Below, in pieces: positions 16,387 to 25,221 of a stretch of 63,282 bases of DNA. Position numbers and translations under genes: made by a program. The DNA comes from a virus. The notes beneath the pieces are model-generated. The model searched no databases. It saw only the letters and a list, made by a program, of their open reading frames with translations, and was not told the origin of the DNA. The stretch covers positions 1 through 63,282 of the IMG/VR virus record IMGVR_UViG_3300041411_000027; one strand, written 5' to 3'. The first letter of the stretch is position 1. Every line of letters begins with the position of its first letter.

Positions 16387-16402
16387 TTTTAGAAAGACCA
16401 TC

Positions 16403-16429
16403 TGGCCCCTTTTGGGGCCATTTTTGTTT
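16403..16429 (+). terminator. Rho-independent terminator
   Basis: TGGCCCC (16403-16409), TTTT loop, GGGGCCA (16414-16420), TTTTTGTTT. Confidence 0.9.
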
Positions 16430-16441
16430 ATGGAGGCTAAC

Positions 16442-17476
16442 ATGACAGAAGAGGTAATCGGAATCTTGGATGCTGACAGTATTGCCTACAAGGCTGCTGC
16501 TGCCAACGAAGTGAAGAGTATCAAGAGTAGACACATCGAGAAGGGTGTGATCGAAGAATGGAAGAACCGCACTGAGTTCAAGAAGTATCTTGCAGGCACA
16601 GATCACACAGTTGATATGTATGAAATCACTGATCATGCTGAGCCCAAACACTTGAGCTATGCAAAGAGTACAGTGACATCAATGATTCAAACCGCACAGA
16701 ATGATATGCGGGCAAATAGATTGGAGATTTACATTAGCGGGAAAGATAACTTCCGCGACTTCATCCTACTCCCTCAAGTGTATGTGCAAAACAATGCAAC
16801 GCAGAGTACGATTGGTGGACGCTACAAGAGTAACCGTGACGGTACGGCTCGCCCAGTGCTGCTAGGAGCCCTTCGGCAGTGGATGATAGACGAGTTAGGA
16901 GCTATCGTGGTCGATGGTATGGAAGTGGACGATATGTCGTCTATACGCGCTTACGATGGCGCTAAGGCAGGACAGAAGATCGTCCAATACACATCTGATA
17001 AAGACGCTGGCCAATGTCATGGATGGTTGCACAATCCAGACAAAGATGATAAGCCACGCTTCATTACTGGTTTGGGAGAAATCTATCAAGATGAAAAAGG
17101 AAAAGTACGTGGCTCTGGTCGCATGTTCCTATACTACCAGATTCTGGCTGGAGACAAGGTTGACGGGTATCGCCCAGTTGACATCCTCGACATCAAGACA
17201 CAGAAAGCTGGCGGTGGAAAAGTACAGTTTGGTGATGTCTCTGCCCTGAAAGTCCTGAAAGACTGTAAGACAGATAAAGAATGTTGGGAAGCTATTTACA
17301 ACCAATACCTGACGTGGTATCCTGCACCTCTTCGCTATACAGCTTGCAACGATATCGATTACGATGCAGATGCTTTGAGCATTCTTCAAATGTATGTTGA
17401 CTGTGCATTCATGAAGCGTTGGGTAGATGATCGAATCATTGTTAAGAATGTCTTGACTAAGTTGGGCATTCTATGA
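16442..17476 (+). CDS. 5'-3' exonuclease (FEN/PIN-like)
   Basis: 344 residues; ATG at 16442 behind TGGAGG. Acidic metal-binding motifs fit the T7 gp6/T5 D15 family: I-L-D-A-D-S near the start, V-D-G-M-E-V-D-D-M (about 160) and Y-T-S-D-K-D-A-G-Q (about 185). G-D-K-V-D-G-Y (about 240) matches the helix-hairpin-helix region of these nucleases. Expected roles are removal of primers and host DNA degradation. Confidence 0.85.
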   Translation: MTEEVIGILDADSIAYKAAAANEVKSIKSRHIEKGVIEEWKNRTEFKKYLAGTDHTVDMYEITDHAEPKHLSYAKSTVTSMIQTAQNDMRANRLEIYISGKDNFRDFILLPQVYVQNNATQSTIGGRYKSNRDGTARPVLLGALRQWMIDELGAIVVDGMEVDDMSSIRAYDGAKAGQKIVQYTSDKDAGQCHGWLHNPDKDDKPRFITGLGEIYQDEKGKVRGSGRMFLYYQILAGDKVDGYRPVDILDIKTQKAGGGKVQFGDVSALKVLKDCKTDKECWEAIYNQYLTWYPAPLRYTACNDIDYDADALSILQMYVDCAFMKRWVDDRIIVKNVLTKLGIL

Positions 17477-17634
17477 GAGACTTCGACTTCTGGTTTGATG
17501 AACTAGTGGAGCTGGCTTACGCTGAGAGCGGAAGTATTGGGAAGCTCGTTGATCGAGCCCCGTTCATGTATGAGGATTACTTCGAAGCGGGTATGACACC
17601 ACAAGAAGCCCTGCTCGCGGAGTGGGGAGTATGA
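17473..17634 (+). CDS. Hypothetical 53-residue acidic protein
   Basis: ATGA-type overlaps at both ends (17473 and 17631). Strongly acidic and aromatic (MRDFDFWFDELVELAYAESG). Wedged between exonuclease and HNH nuclease, so an inhibitor or cofactor role is possible. Confidence 0.6.
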   Translation: MRDFDFWFDELVELAYAESGSIGKLVDRAPFMYEDYFEAGMTPQEALLAEWGV

Positions 17635-18182
17635 ACCAGCCGTGGATTGAGTACCCTCATATTTGGAAGACTGAAGCGGCATTTCTGAGTTTCGTAAGGG
17701 GCGGCATTCGCCGTTCCCTTTGGAACAAGAGCCCGATTAAGTTGGAGTTTCTTAAGGCTAACCGTAAGCGTATCGCAAATCCTGTAGCTAAGAATGCTAC
17801 AAGGTTCCCAGAAGTTTGGGGCGGTGAGTGTTATCAATGTAAGAAAGAGTTCGCACTAAAAGACATTGAGGTTGACCACCTCACAGGAGAATACTCGCTA
17901 CGCAAGCTGGAAGACCTCCAGTCGTTTGTAGAGGGTATTGTGTGCGTGTCTGCAAAAGACCTTGGGCTAATTTGTAAGCCATGCCATAAAGCTAAGACAT
18001 ACGCTGAACGGAATGGAATGAGTCATGAAGATGCCCTGATTGAAAAACAGGCAATCTTGATCTGCAAATACCCTGTCAAAGAGGTCAGGAAGTTCATCAG
18101 TGAGAATGGTATCGCACCCGCATCGACTGCAAAAGGTCGAAGAGCACAAATCGTAGACATTTTAGGAAGGAGTAAACAATGA
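17631..18182 (+). CDS. HNH-type endonuclease with SAP-like tail
   Basis: 183 residues from the ATG at 17631 (a GTG at 17622 is possible). C-Y-Q-C ... I-E-V-D-H-L-T-G-E-Y ... C-K-P-C-H-K-A-K-T is a zinc-stabilised beta-beta-alpha HNH fold with His as general base. The C-terminal 40 residues read like a SAP/HeH DNA-binding helix pair (R-A-Q-I-V-D-I-L-G). Between exonuclease genes it more likely serves DNA degradation or branch resolution than homing. Confidence 0.8.
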   Translation: MNQPWIEYPHIWKTEAAFLSFVRGGIRRSLWNKSPIKLEFLKANRKRIANPVAKNATRFPEVWGGECYQCKKEFALKDIEVDHLTGEYSLRKLEDLQSFVEGIVCVSAKDLGLICKPCHKAKTYAERNGMSHEDALIEKQAILICKYPVKEVRKFISENGIAPASTAKGRRAQIVDILGRSKQ

Positions 18183-19096
18183 GCAATTGGAAACTAGAAG
18201 CACGTCAATACTGGGAAGATGGTATGAGTCAGCGTCAGATCGCAAAGCATCTTGACATTCCCCGCTCTACCGTGGGAGACTACATCCGCAAGCTTGGTAG
18301 CGTTCCTTACGACTCTGCCCCTGCTGTAGACGGACCAAAGATTCTGTTCATCGACATTGAAACCAAGCCAATTCTTGGTCATGTCTGGCGCCTGTGGGAC
18401 CAGAACGTAGGTCTGAACCAGATCGTTGAAGACTGGAGCATCCTGAGCTTCTGTGCGAAATGGAAAGGAACTGAGGAAGTGATTTATCAGGACTTGGAAG
18501 GTCAAGACGACTTCGAAGATGATGCCGTGTTGCTCGATTCGTTGTGGCGTTTGCTGAATGAAGCTGATATTGTGGTTGGTCAGAACTCCCGTCGATTCGA
18601 CGTGAAGAAAATCTTTGCACGGTTCATTCTGAATGGGCTGCCGAAGCCTTCTCACTTCCGTCAGATTGATACGATGGAGATTGCCAAGCGTCAGTTTGGA
18701 TTTACATCCAACAAGCTGGAATATATGACAGATAAGCTCTGCACTGTGTACAAGAAGCAGACACACAAGCAGTTTCCGGGTCATTTGCTGTGGGCTGAAT
18801 GCCTGAAAGGCAACCCAGAAGCATGGGCTGAAATGAAGGATTACAACATCTATGACGTATTGTCTCTGGAAGAGTTGTATGATATTCTTTCGAGCTGGGA
18901 TGACAAGCTGCCTAACTTCGACGTTTACGTTGATGGCATTCTGGACATGGATGAGTGGGTTAAGGACGGATTCCATTACAGTAACTTCGGTAAGTACCAG
19001 CGGTATCGCAACATCACCACTGGCGTACAGCGACGTTCTCGTGTAAACGAGCTGAGCAAAGAGAAACGTAAGACATTGCTCTCGAATATCGTTTGA
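18179..19096 (+). CDS. HTH plus DnaQ-like 3'-5' exonuclease fusion
   Basis: 305 residues, ATGA overlap with the HNH gene. Residues 1-40 form a resolvase/Hin-type helix-turn-helix (S-Q-R-Q-I-A-K-H-L-D-I-P-R-S-T-V). From about 57 follows an RNase H-like exonuclease: D-I-E-T (Exo I), G-Q-N-S-R-R-F-D (Exo II, about 139), N-I-Y-D-V (Exo III). It should cut DNA or RNA guided by the HTH. The polymerase already has proofreading, so a role in recombination or host degradation is more likely. Confidence 0.75.
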   Translation: MSNWKLEARQYWEDGMSQRQIAKHLDIPRSTVGDYIRKLGSVPYDSAPAVDGPKILFIDIETKPILGHVWRLWDQNVGLNQIVEDWSILSFCAKWKGTEEVIYQDLEGQDDFEDDAVLLDSLWRLLNEADIVVGQNSRRFDVKKIFARFILNGLPKPSHFRQIDTMEIAKRQFGFTSNKLEYMTDKLCTVYKKQTHKQFPGHLLWAECLKGNPEAWAEMKDYNIYDVLSLEELYDILSSWDDKLPNFDVYVDGILDMDEWVKDGFHYSNFGKYQRYRNITTGVQRRSRVNELSKEKRKTLLSNIV

Positions 19097-19121
19097 CAAT
19101 CAAGGGGTTAGCCAGTAAGCT
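19093..19121 (+). promoter_or_regulatory. Promoter with 9 bp hairpin holding part of the -10
   Basis: TTGACA (19093-19098), 17-base spacer, TAAGCT (19116-19121). GGGGTTAGC (19104-19112) pairs with GCTAGCCCC (19119-19127), with one U-G wobble. The exonuclease stop TGA lies in the -35. Confidence 0.75.
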
Positions 19122-19152
19122 AGCCCCATATTCACACAAAAGGAGAATCAAA

Positions 19153-19368
19153 TTGGAAGCACTTCAATTTTGCTATTGGTTACAAGGTGCCCTTGAACTG
19201 GGCCAACAAGAAGCTCTGACTAAAGAGCAAGTCAAGATCGTTCAAGACCATTTGAACTTGGTTCTGCGGAAAGTTACTCCGCAATATAACGTACCAGCGA
19301 TGCCGACTCTTCGCCCCAGCTTTGGCGTGCCGGGACAACCATTCCCAATCCATGATGCGGTGTGCTGA
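19153..19368 (+). CDS. Conserved small phage protein, TTG start
   Basis: 71 residues from the TTG at 19153 behind AAGGAG; the upstream in-frame start is inside the promoter. The F-C-Y-W-L-Q-G-A-L-E-L ... L-T-K-E-Q-V-K-I-V-Q-D-H-L pattern is common in short proteins of many phages; function unknown. Confidence 0.7.
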   Translation: MEALQFCYWLQGALELGQQEALTKEQVKIVQDHLNLVLRKVTPQYNVPAMPTLRPSFGVPGQPFPIHDAVC

Positions 19369-19565
19369 TGACTACTGAAGCACTGGCGAGTGAAGTTGTG
19401 GATCAAGCAGCCTATGAGCGTCTACAAGAGTTTGTACTGACTGAATTCCCTGATGACCAACTCATGCAAGGGTATCTGTGTATGCGTGTTCTGTCCGCTC
19501 AGCTAGAGCGTCTGATGGGCATTCCATACGTGGAAGTAGAAATCGACATTGATACGGAGGATTGA
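19368..19565 (+). CDS. Hypothetical acidic protein
   Basis: 65 residues from the ATG overlapping the previous stop (TGATG). Helical with an acidic C-terminus (E-I-D-I-D-T-E-D). No family recognised. Confidence 0.65.
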   Translation: MTTEALASEVVDQAAYERLQEFVLTEFPDDQLMQGYLCMRVLSAQLERLMGIPYVEVEIDIDTED

Positions 19566-19567
19566 TA

Positions 19568-20143
19568 ATGAACCTGACTGGTGAACAACTACGGGATTTG
19601 GCTGAAGGTACGGCAGTTCGTGTTTTATCTGATTGTCTCGGTAAATACAAACCGGGAGATATCATCTTTCGACAAAAAGATGGAGACGATTGCGAAGAGT
19701 CTTGCCGTTTTAAGAATGACAAAGGCACTCTCAACTTCATGCGTCCAGAAGAAGTGGAGCTGATTATTGGTGAACAACCCTCTGCTGTAGCTGCCTGTGG
19801 CACGATTGCACGCCCTGTTCTAGAAGAACGTAAGGTTGGAAAGATCGCAATCGAACTGTTCGATCATGGCTTCCCGAACGCTATCATGGCTGTTGGTGAA
19901 GTGATGACATGGGCTGCTGAGCATAAAGGCTACAAACCTCACGACTGGAAGAACCTTCCAAACGCAGAGATTTCCTTTGATGCTGCTGCCTCACGTCACC
20001 GGATCAAACGTCACATTCAAACGGGCAAAGGGCTAACCCCTGAGTTTCGTACAGATGAAGAGTCTGACCTGCTGCACCTTGCACACGAAGCGTTTAACGT
20101 GTTGGCTCAATTAGAACTGACAATCACAGGAGGCATCCGATGA
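19568..20143 (+). CDS. dATP/dGTP diphosphohydrolase-like protein (DUF5664)
   Basis: 191 residues behind CGGAGG. The C-terminal half has G-Y-K-P-H-D-W-K-N-L-P, A-A-S-R-H-R-I-K-R-H and the closing D-E-E-S-D-L-L-H-L-A-H-E-A-F-N-V-L-A-Q-L-E-L, matching DUF5664, the phage dATP/dGTP diphosphohydrolase-type domain. The N-terminal 75 residues are a small barrel-like domain (Y-K-P-G-D-I-I-F). It should act on dNTP or NTP pools beside MazG-like and ThyX genes. Confidence 0.7.
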   Translation: MNLTGEQLRDLAEGTAVRVLSDCLGKYKPGDIIFRQKDGDDCEESCRFKNDKGTLNFMRPEEVELIIGEQPSAVAACGTIARPVLEERKVGKIAIELFDHGFPNAIMAVGEVMTWAAEHKGYKPHDWKNLPNAEISFDAAASRHRIKRHIQTGKGLTPEFRTDEESDLLHLAHEAFNVLAQLELTITGGIR

Positions 20144-20475
20144 ACTACACTTCCGTTGCAGAAGTTGCAGAAGAAATGAACCGGCAGATTACGAAGTGGG
20201 GTGAACAGAATCATCCAGACTACTTCCTGCCTGATGTGTTCGAAGTGTCTGTTGAACATGATATTGAACTGACGACAGAGTTCGCCAAAGCCCTGTGCGA
20301 TGAGCGGCTAGGAGCTACTGACTGTTCGTGGCAAGACATTCTGAATGAAGAATTGATGGAAGCTCGTGATGAGGCTATTGCTGGTAACACAGCAACTCTA
20401 CGTGAAGAATTGATTCAGATTGCTGCTGTCGCCTGTTCATGGGTAAATGCAATTGATCGTCGAAATAAGGCTTGA
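20140..20475 (+). CDS. MazG-like nucleotide pyrophosphohydrolase
   Basis: 111 residues overlapping the previous gene by ATGA. R-Q-I-T-K-W-G-E-Q-N-H-P-D, then I-L-N-E-E-L-M-E-A-R-D-E-A and R-E-E-L-I-Q-I-A-A-V-A-C-S-W are the helices and acidic metal ligands of all-alpha NTP pyrophosphatases. These hydrolyse NTPs or dNTPs to monophosphates; phage versions may also lower alarmones. Confidence 0.75.
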   Translation: MNYTSVAEVAEEMNRQITKWGEQNHPDYFLPDVFEVSVEHDIELTTEFAKALCDERLGATDCSWQDILNEELMEARDEAIAGNTATLREELIQIAAVACSWVNAIDRRNKA

Positions 20476-20500
20476 CTGAGATAGGGATGTGGAGTAGAAT
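20472..20500 (+). promoter_or_regulatory. Promoter with 10 bp bulged hairpin over the -10
   Basis: TTGACT (20472-20477), 17-base spacer, TAGAAT (20495-20500). GGATGTGGAGT (20485-20495) pairs with ACTCCCATCC (20502-20511) with a single bulge; the loop is AGAATT. The stop of the MazG-like gene is inside the -35. Confidence 0.85.
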
Positions 20501-20533
20501 TACTCCCATCCACTCACATAAGGAGGTAATGTT

Positions 20534-21487
20534 GTGTCCATCCCATATGAATTAAAAACAGGAATCAAGGCAAAAATCATCGCCTACTCACAGACACCAA
20601 ACGGACAATTGATCGTTACGTTTGAACTCGAATATCAGCGGTTCATCCACGGTGAACTGATGACCCATCGTCTTTTCAGTCGCAACGCTGCAAGCTCTCG
20701 GGCTATCCCTGTTGCAACAATTATTGACCAAGTAAGAAATGATCCAGCGATGCCAATTCATTGGGGCGCCAATCAAGCTGGTATGCAAGCGAAACAAGAG
20801 TTGGGCTTCTTCCGTAAGAAGGCAGCACAGAAACTCTGGAAGATCGCAGCTAAGGCCGCTTGTAACATCGCTGAAGCAATGACTCGCATTGGTTTGCATA
20901 AGCAAGTAGCTAACCGTATTCTGGAACCATTCCAGACCATGAAGACCGTAGTTACTGCAACTTGTTTCGAGAACTGGTTCTGGCTTCGTGATCATGCCGA
21001 TGCACAACCAGAAATTCGAGCACTGGCTGTTGCAATGCTGGAACAACTCGACTCGCAAGACCCTGTGCAATTAACGGCTGATGATTGGCATATGCCTTAC
21101 TTCGGTGAAGGCTACTGGCTGCTTAACTGTGGTATCCCTCTGGATCACGCTCTGGCTATTTCTAGCTCGTGCTGTGCCCAAGTGAGTTTCCGCAAGCTGG
21201 ATGACACTCTGGAGAAAGCTCAGATGATTTATGATCGTTTGGTAGAGTCTGAACCAGTACATGCTTCGCCATTTGAACATCAGGCTAAGCCAATGGAAGC
21301 ATACAAGTATCAACACGGATTTGCATACGACTTTGAAGTTAATGCACCGGGCTTCCCAGAAACATGGCAGGGCGGTATTACACATTCAGATAGAGACGGC
21401 AACTTATGGAGTGGTAACTTGAAAGGATTCATTCAACACAGACAACTCATTCCAAATAATGTAGCTCCAAGCCGTAAGGGGAAATAA
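20534..21487 (+). CDS. thyX: Flavin-dependent thymidylate synthase
   Basis: 317 residues, GTG start behind AAGGAGG. The ThyX signature R-H-R-x-x-S-x-N-x-x-S-x-R appears as T-H-R-L-F-S-R-N-A-A-S-S-R at 43-55. ThyX makes dTMP from dUMP with FAD, NADPH and methylenetetrahydrofolate. It feeds DNA synthesis with the RNR genes that follow. Longer than typical bacterial ThyX (about 250). Confidence 0.9.
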   Translation: MSIPYELKTGIKAKIIAYSQTPNGQLIVTFELEYQRFIHGELMTHRLFSRNAASSRAIPVATIIDQVRNDPAMPIHWGANQAGMQAKQELGFFRKKAAQKLWKIAAKAACNIAEAMTRIGLHKQVANRILEPFQTMKTVVTATCFENWFWLRDHADAQPEIRALAVAMLEQLDSQDPVQLTADDWHMPYFGEGYWLLNCGIPLDHALAISSSCCAQVSFRKLDDTLEKAQMIYDRLVESEPVHASPFEHQAKPMEAYKYQHGFAYDFEVNAPGFPETWQGGITHSDRDGNLWSGNLKGFIQHRQLIPNNVAPSRKGK

Positions 21488-21859
21488 ATGAACAGAAATA
21501 TCGCAGAAGGTAGTCGCGAAACAGATTATAACTTGAGCTTCCATGACCTGTTCCTTGTGGACGGATTCAAAGAAGCTTATGAAAGTCAGAACGTCAAGGT
21601 GTTTGAAGCAATCCTTAAGACCAATGGGATGGAAGTTGATCTTGGTTACGAGCTAGTTGCCAGTACACATCGAACAATCAACAACATTCTTTACACAGGT
21701 ATTCGTGTACAAGGCTTTGAACGCACAGATGCAGATTGGATTGCTACGGGTTGTGCAAGTATTGATGCTCAGATTCGTTCTGTCAAAGATGCTGAAGTAA
21801 GAACACACCTACGTCGCATGAGCTACGTTGGAACACAAGATAAAATGATTGAAGACTAA
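21488..21859 (+). CDS. Hypothetical protein upstream of nrdA
   Basis: 123 residues starting directly after the thyX stop. Alpha/beta composition, no recognised motif. Its last codons precede the nrdA ribosome site by a few bases. Possible RNR accessory protein by position only. Confidence 0.7.
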   Translation: MNRNIAEGSRETDYNLSFHDLFLVDGFKEAYESQNVKVFEAILKTNGMEVDLGYELVASTHRTINNILYTGIRVQGFERTDADWIATGCASIDAQIRSVKDAEVRTHLRRMSYVGTQDKMIED

Positions 21860-21869
21860 GGAGTATTTC

Positions 21870-23711
21870 TTGACACACGAAGCCCAATACCTAGGAATTA
21901 CCATTGACTATAGCCGTGACCGGACTATCCCCGAACAAGGCTTGGCAATGCTCACAGGTAAGGGCTTCTACAAACGTGAACACGAGAACAGTCCGCAGGA
22001 AACCATCGCTCGTATGGCGACCTGCTTCTCGTTCGGTGATTATGCATTTGCTCAGCGTATCTATGATTACGCTAGCAAGCAATGGTTTGTAGGAGCTTCC
22101 CCTGTACAATCTAACGCTGTAGACATTATCTGGCCTGAGTTTGGTGAAGACCAATTCCAAGAGGCTGGTGACTGGCTGGAAGCTAACGTGAAGCCCGATG
22201 GTCTGCCTATTAGCTGCTTCCTGTCTATGATTGCAGATAGCAAAGAAGGCTTGGTTATCGCAGATGCTGAAGCCAAAGTGCTGAGCATGATGGGCGGTGG
22301 TGTTGGCCTGTATGCCGGTCAACGTGCCCCAGATGAAAAGTCCACTGGTGTTATGGCACACAACAAATTGTATGATGCCATGTGTATTGCCTATCGACAG
22401 AGCCGCACCCGACGTGGTAGTATGGCCGTCTACTTGGATATGGCTCACCCCGAGATTCGTCCGTTCATGCAAATGCGTAACCCGAGTGGTGGTGTAGCAG
22501 ATCAGAAGATGTTCAACCTGAATAACGGATTGAACATTCCAGATGCATTCATGCATGCTGTGATCCTTGGTGAGAAGTGGGAACTGGTTGATCCGAAGCA
22601 TGGCCCCACTGGTCGCTTTGAAGACGCACGTGAGTTGTGGGATGAGCTGATGGATGTCCGCAAGGATACAGGTGAACCTTACATGTTGTTTATCAACACT
22701 GTAAACCGTAACCTACCAAAGCAAATCACTAATCCACGTTATCATGTAGTGCAATCTAACCTGTGTTCTGAGATTACACTGAGAACATCGGCTAAGCGAA
22801 CTGCTGTATGTTGCCTGTCTTCGCCTAACGCTGACAAGTTCCCCGAGTGGAAAGATACAAACATGATTGCTGACCTTGTTCGATTCTTGGACAACGTGTT
22901 AGAGTTCTTCATTCGTCTGGCTCCGAAGAGTTTGCAACGTGCAATTCACTCGGCCAAGAAAGAACGTGCATTGGGCATTGGTCTGATGGGCTGGCACTCT
23001 TACCTGCAACGTCACAATATTGCATTCGAGTCCGGTGGTTTCAACAGTAACATTCAACACACGAACATGGTTCACTCGCACATGCGTCGTCAAGCTGTAG
23101 CAGAAAGCATCCGTCTGGGCTCTCTGAGAGGCGAGGCACCTGATTGCGAAGGCTCCGGCTACCGTAACAGCCACTTGTTCGCTATCGCCCCTAACGCGTC
23201 TTCTAGCTCGTTGGTGAACGTGTCTCCAAGTCGGGAGCCGTGGGCTGGTTTGTGCTTCAACGCTCAAGGCCGTGCTGGTAGTTACTTGATTAAGAACCCG
23301 CACTTTGAGAAGCTGTTGCAAGAGAAAGGACAGGACACACCAGAAGTCTGGAAGCAAGTGATGTTGGATGAAGGATGTCAGAACCTTGACTTCTTGTCTG
23401 AGCACGAGAAGATGGTCTACAAGACTCTTCGTGAAATCAACCCGATGTGGATTATCGAAGCTGCTGCAACTGCTCAGCCTCATATCTGCCAGAGTCAGAG
23501 CGTGAACATCTATGTTCGTCCTGATATCACACGTCAGGAAATGACAGACATTCACATGGCTGCATGGGCTAAAGGCTTGAAGAGCCTGTATTACTGCCGC
23601 TCTTCTGCTGCCACCAAGGTGTCTATCGGTGATGGCTCGACAGCCCCTTTGAATGCTGTCAAGATGAAGATTGAGTTCACAGAGAACACATGCCTTTCGT
23701 GTGAAGGCTAA
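21870..23711 (+). CDS. nrdA: Ribonucleotide reductase alpha subunit, class I
   Basis: 613 residues from the TTG at 21870, with AAGGAG 7-12 bases upstream. N-L-C-S-E-I (about 296) holds the radical Cys and Glu; C-C-L-S-S-P-N-A and the C-terminal C-L-S-C-E-G carry redox Cys pairs. Much shorter than E. coli NrdA (761): the N-terminal ATP cone is absent, so dATP feedback at that site is probably lost. It reduces NDPs to dNDPs with NrdB. Confidence 0.93.
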   Translation: MTHEAQYLGITIDYSRDRTIPEQGLAMLTGKGFYKREHENSPQETIARMATCFSFGDYAFAQRIYDYASKQWFVGASPVQSNAVDIIWPEFGEDQFQEAGDWLEANVKPDGLPISCFLSMIADSKEGLVIADAEAKVLSMMGGGVGLYAGQRAPDEKSTGVMAHNKLYDAMCIAYRQSRTRRGSMAVYLDMAHPEIRPFMQMRNPSGGVADQKMFNLNNGLNIPDAFMHAVILGEKWELVDPKHGPTGRFEDARELWDELMDVRKDTGEPYMLFINTVNRNLPKQITNPRYHVVQSNLCSEITLRTSAKRTAVCCLSSPNADKFPEWKDTNMIADLVRFLDNVLEFFIRLAPKSLQRAIHSAKKERALGIGLMGWHSYLQRHNIAFESGGFNSNIQHTNMVHSHMRRQAVAESIRLGSLRGEAPDCEGSGYRNSHLFAIAPNASSSSLVNVSPSREPWAGLCFNAQGRAGSYLIKNPHFEKLLQEKGQDTPEVWKQVMLDEGCQNLDFLSEHEKMVYKTLREINPMWIIEAAATAQPHICQSQSVNIYVRPDITRQEMTDIHMAAWAKGLKSLYYCRSSAATKVSIGDGSTAPLNAVKMKIEFTENTCLSCEG

Positions 23712-23713
23712 AT

Positions 23714-24199
23714 ATGGCGAGCAGATGGGATAACAAATCCATGCTCGAACGTTTTGAAGAGAAGTTCGAACCAGTGACCGAAAGTGGTTGCTGGATTTGG
23801 ACAGCCAGTGTACACGGGAGAGGTTACGGCCTCTTTCACACTGGACTTCAAAGGCGTAGGGGTAAGATGGAATACGCTCACAGAGTGAGCTACGAGCTAT
23901 ATCACGGAGTTGATCCTGCTGACGAAGAGGTCTGCCATAAGTGTGACGTTACCTCTTGTGTCAACCCTTCGCACTTATTCTTAGGAAGTCACCAAGATAA
24001 TATGGATGACATGCGAGACAAGGATAGGTTCCTAAACTCTAAAGAGCGTATCGACACAGAAGGGCAAGAACAGGCAATCGCACTTCGGGCAAAAGGTTAC
24101 AAGATGCGAGAGATTGGTGATATACTTGGTGTATCAGAAAGCCACGCCTCCCGATTGAGCAGAGGGCTTCGCAAACATTTCAATAAGGAGACACAATGA
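23714..24199 (+). CDS. HNH homing endonuclease between nrdA and nrdB
   Basis: 161 residues. E-E-V-C-H-K-C-D-V-T-S-C-V-N-P-S-H-L-F-L-G fits the HNH_3 group (Cys, His, Asn-Pro-x-His, Leu-G). A C-terminal helix-turn-helix (M-R-E-I-G-D-I-L-G-V-S-E-S-H) likely contacts the target. Free-standing endonucleases often sit between phage nrdA and nrdB. Confidence 0.85.
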   Translation: MASRWDNKSMLERFEEKFEPVTESGCWIWTASVHGRGYGLFHTGLQRRRGKMEYAHRVSYELYHGVDPADEEVCHKCDVTSCVNPSHLFLGSHQDNMDDMRDKDRFLNSKERIDTEGQEQAIALRAKGYKMREIGDILGVSESHASRLSRGLRKHFNKETQ

Positions 24200-25209
24200 G
24201 TATTTTTGTAGAGAGCAAGGCATATCGTCCTTTTACATATCCGTGGGCTGCTGAAGCCTCCAAGCGTCAGAGTCAAGAGTTGTACTGGCACACTGGACAG
24301 ATTCAAATGGTTGATGACGTTGCACAATACCACAGTGCCGATGGCCTGAAAACCAAGACTGTTTCGCATGATGTCAACAAGTACATCATCAAGACATTAC
24401 TGTGTATGTTCACTGAGTTGGACCGAACTGTTGCAACTGGATACAGCAAGATTCTCCCTTTCGTAAAGAACAACGAGATTCGTAACGTCCTGATCGAACA
24501 GATGGCTAAAGAAGTGATGCATCAACGGGCTTACGCTCTTGCTGCTGAAGCCTTTGGTTTCTCTGATAGCGAGTGGACAGCGTTCCATGATTACAAGGAA
24601 ATGCGGGACAAGATCGATGCAATGGAAGAGACTCTGTACGAGCCTCAAGACCGCGATGAGTTCAAGTTCTGTGTAGGCTTGGGTCAGATTCTGTTGGGTG
24701 AAGGTCAAGGTCTGTTCGCTGCATTCATGGTGTTGCTGAACTACAAGCGTCAAGGCATCATCATGGGCTTCAACGATGTTAACCAATGGTCGTTGACTGA
24801 TGAACAGGAACACGTCCAGAACAACATCCGCATCTTGGCTGTAGCACGTCAAGACCTGACAGAAGTAGAGAACGAACGTCTGGATCGTATCCTGCGTGCC
24901 ACAGCTCGCAAGTACAAAGAAGCTGAGCTGCACCTGTTGGACCTGATCTATACACACGGCGAGCCTGAAGACCTGACCAAAGAGGATGGCTATGAATACA
25001 TGGAATTCCTTGAAGACTTACGTCTGAACGAGCTTGGCCTGAAAGGTTATGTACGTCCAAACCCTTTGGAATGGATGGATTGGATGCTGTCTGGTGCCCG
25101 TCACGACAACTTCTTTGAGAAGAAAGTGACTGACTACTCTCACACTGGCTTGCCGGGTGACGTGGATTACACAAGATATTTGCATTTAGTGGTTGACACA
25201 AAGCTGTAA
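24196..25209 (+). CDS. nrdB: Ribonucleotide reductase beta subunit
   Basis: 337 residues behind AAGGAG, overlapping the HNH stop. Metal and radical residues appear as K-E-V-M-H-Q-R-A-Y (Glu, His, Tyr), L-G-E-G-Q-G (Glu) and D-E-Q-E-H (Glu, His), the class Ia di-iron layout with a tyrosyl radical. It generates the radical passed to NrdA. The final codons contain the promoter at 25193. Confidence 0.93.
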   Translation: MSIFVESKAYRPFTYPWAAEASKRQSQELYWHTGQIQMVDDVAQYHSADGLKTKTVSHDVNKYIIKTLLCMFTELDRTVATGYSKILPFVKNNEIRNVLIEQMAKEVMHQRAYALAAEAFGFSDSEWTAFHDYKEMRDKIDAMEETLYEPQDRDEFKFCVGLGQILLGEGQGLFAAFMVLLNYKRQGIIMGFNDVNQWSLTDEQEHVQNNIRILAVARQDLTEVENERLDRILRATARKYKEAELHLLDLIYTHGEPEDLTKEDGYEYMEFLEDLRLNELGLKGYVRPNPLEWMDWMLSGARHDNFFEKKVTDYSHTGLPGDVDYTRYLHLVVDTKL

Positions 25210-25220
25210 ACCTGTAGAAT
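25193..25220 (+). promoter_or_regulatory. Promoter inside the end of nrdB
   Basis: TTGACA (25193-25198), 16-base spacer, TAGAAT (25215-25220). Initiation is expected near 25227, inside the left arm of the terminator hairpin that follows, so its own RNA cannot form that hairpin. Confidence 0.85.
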
Positions 25221-25221
25221 G

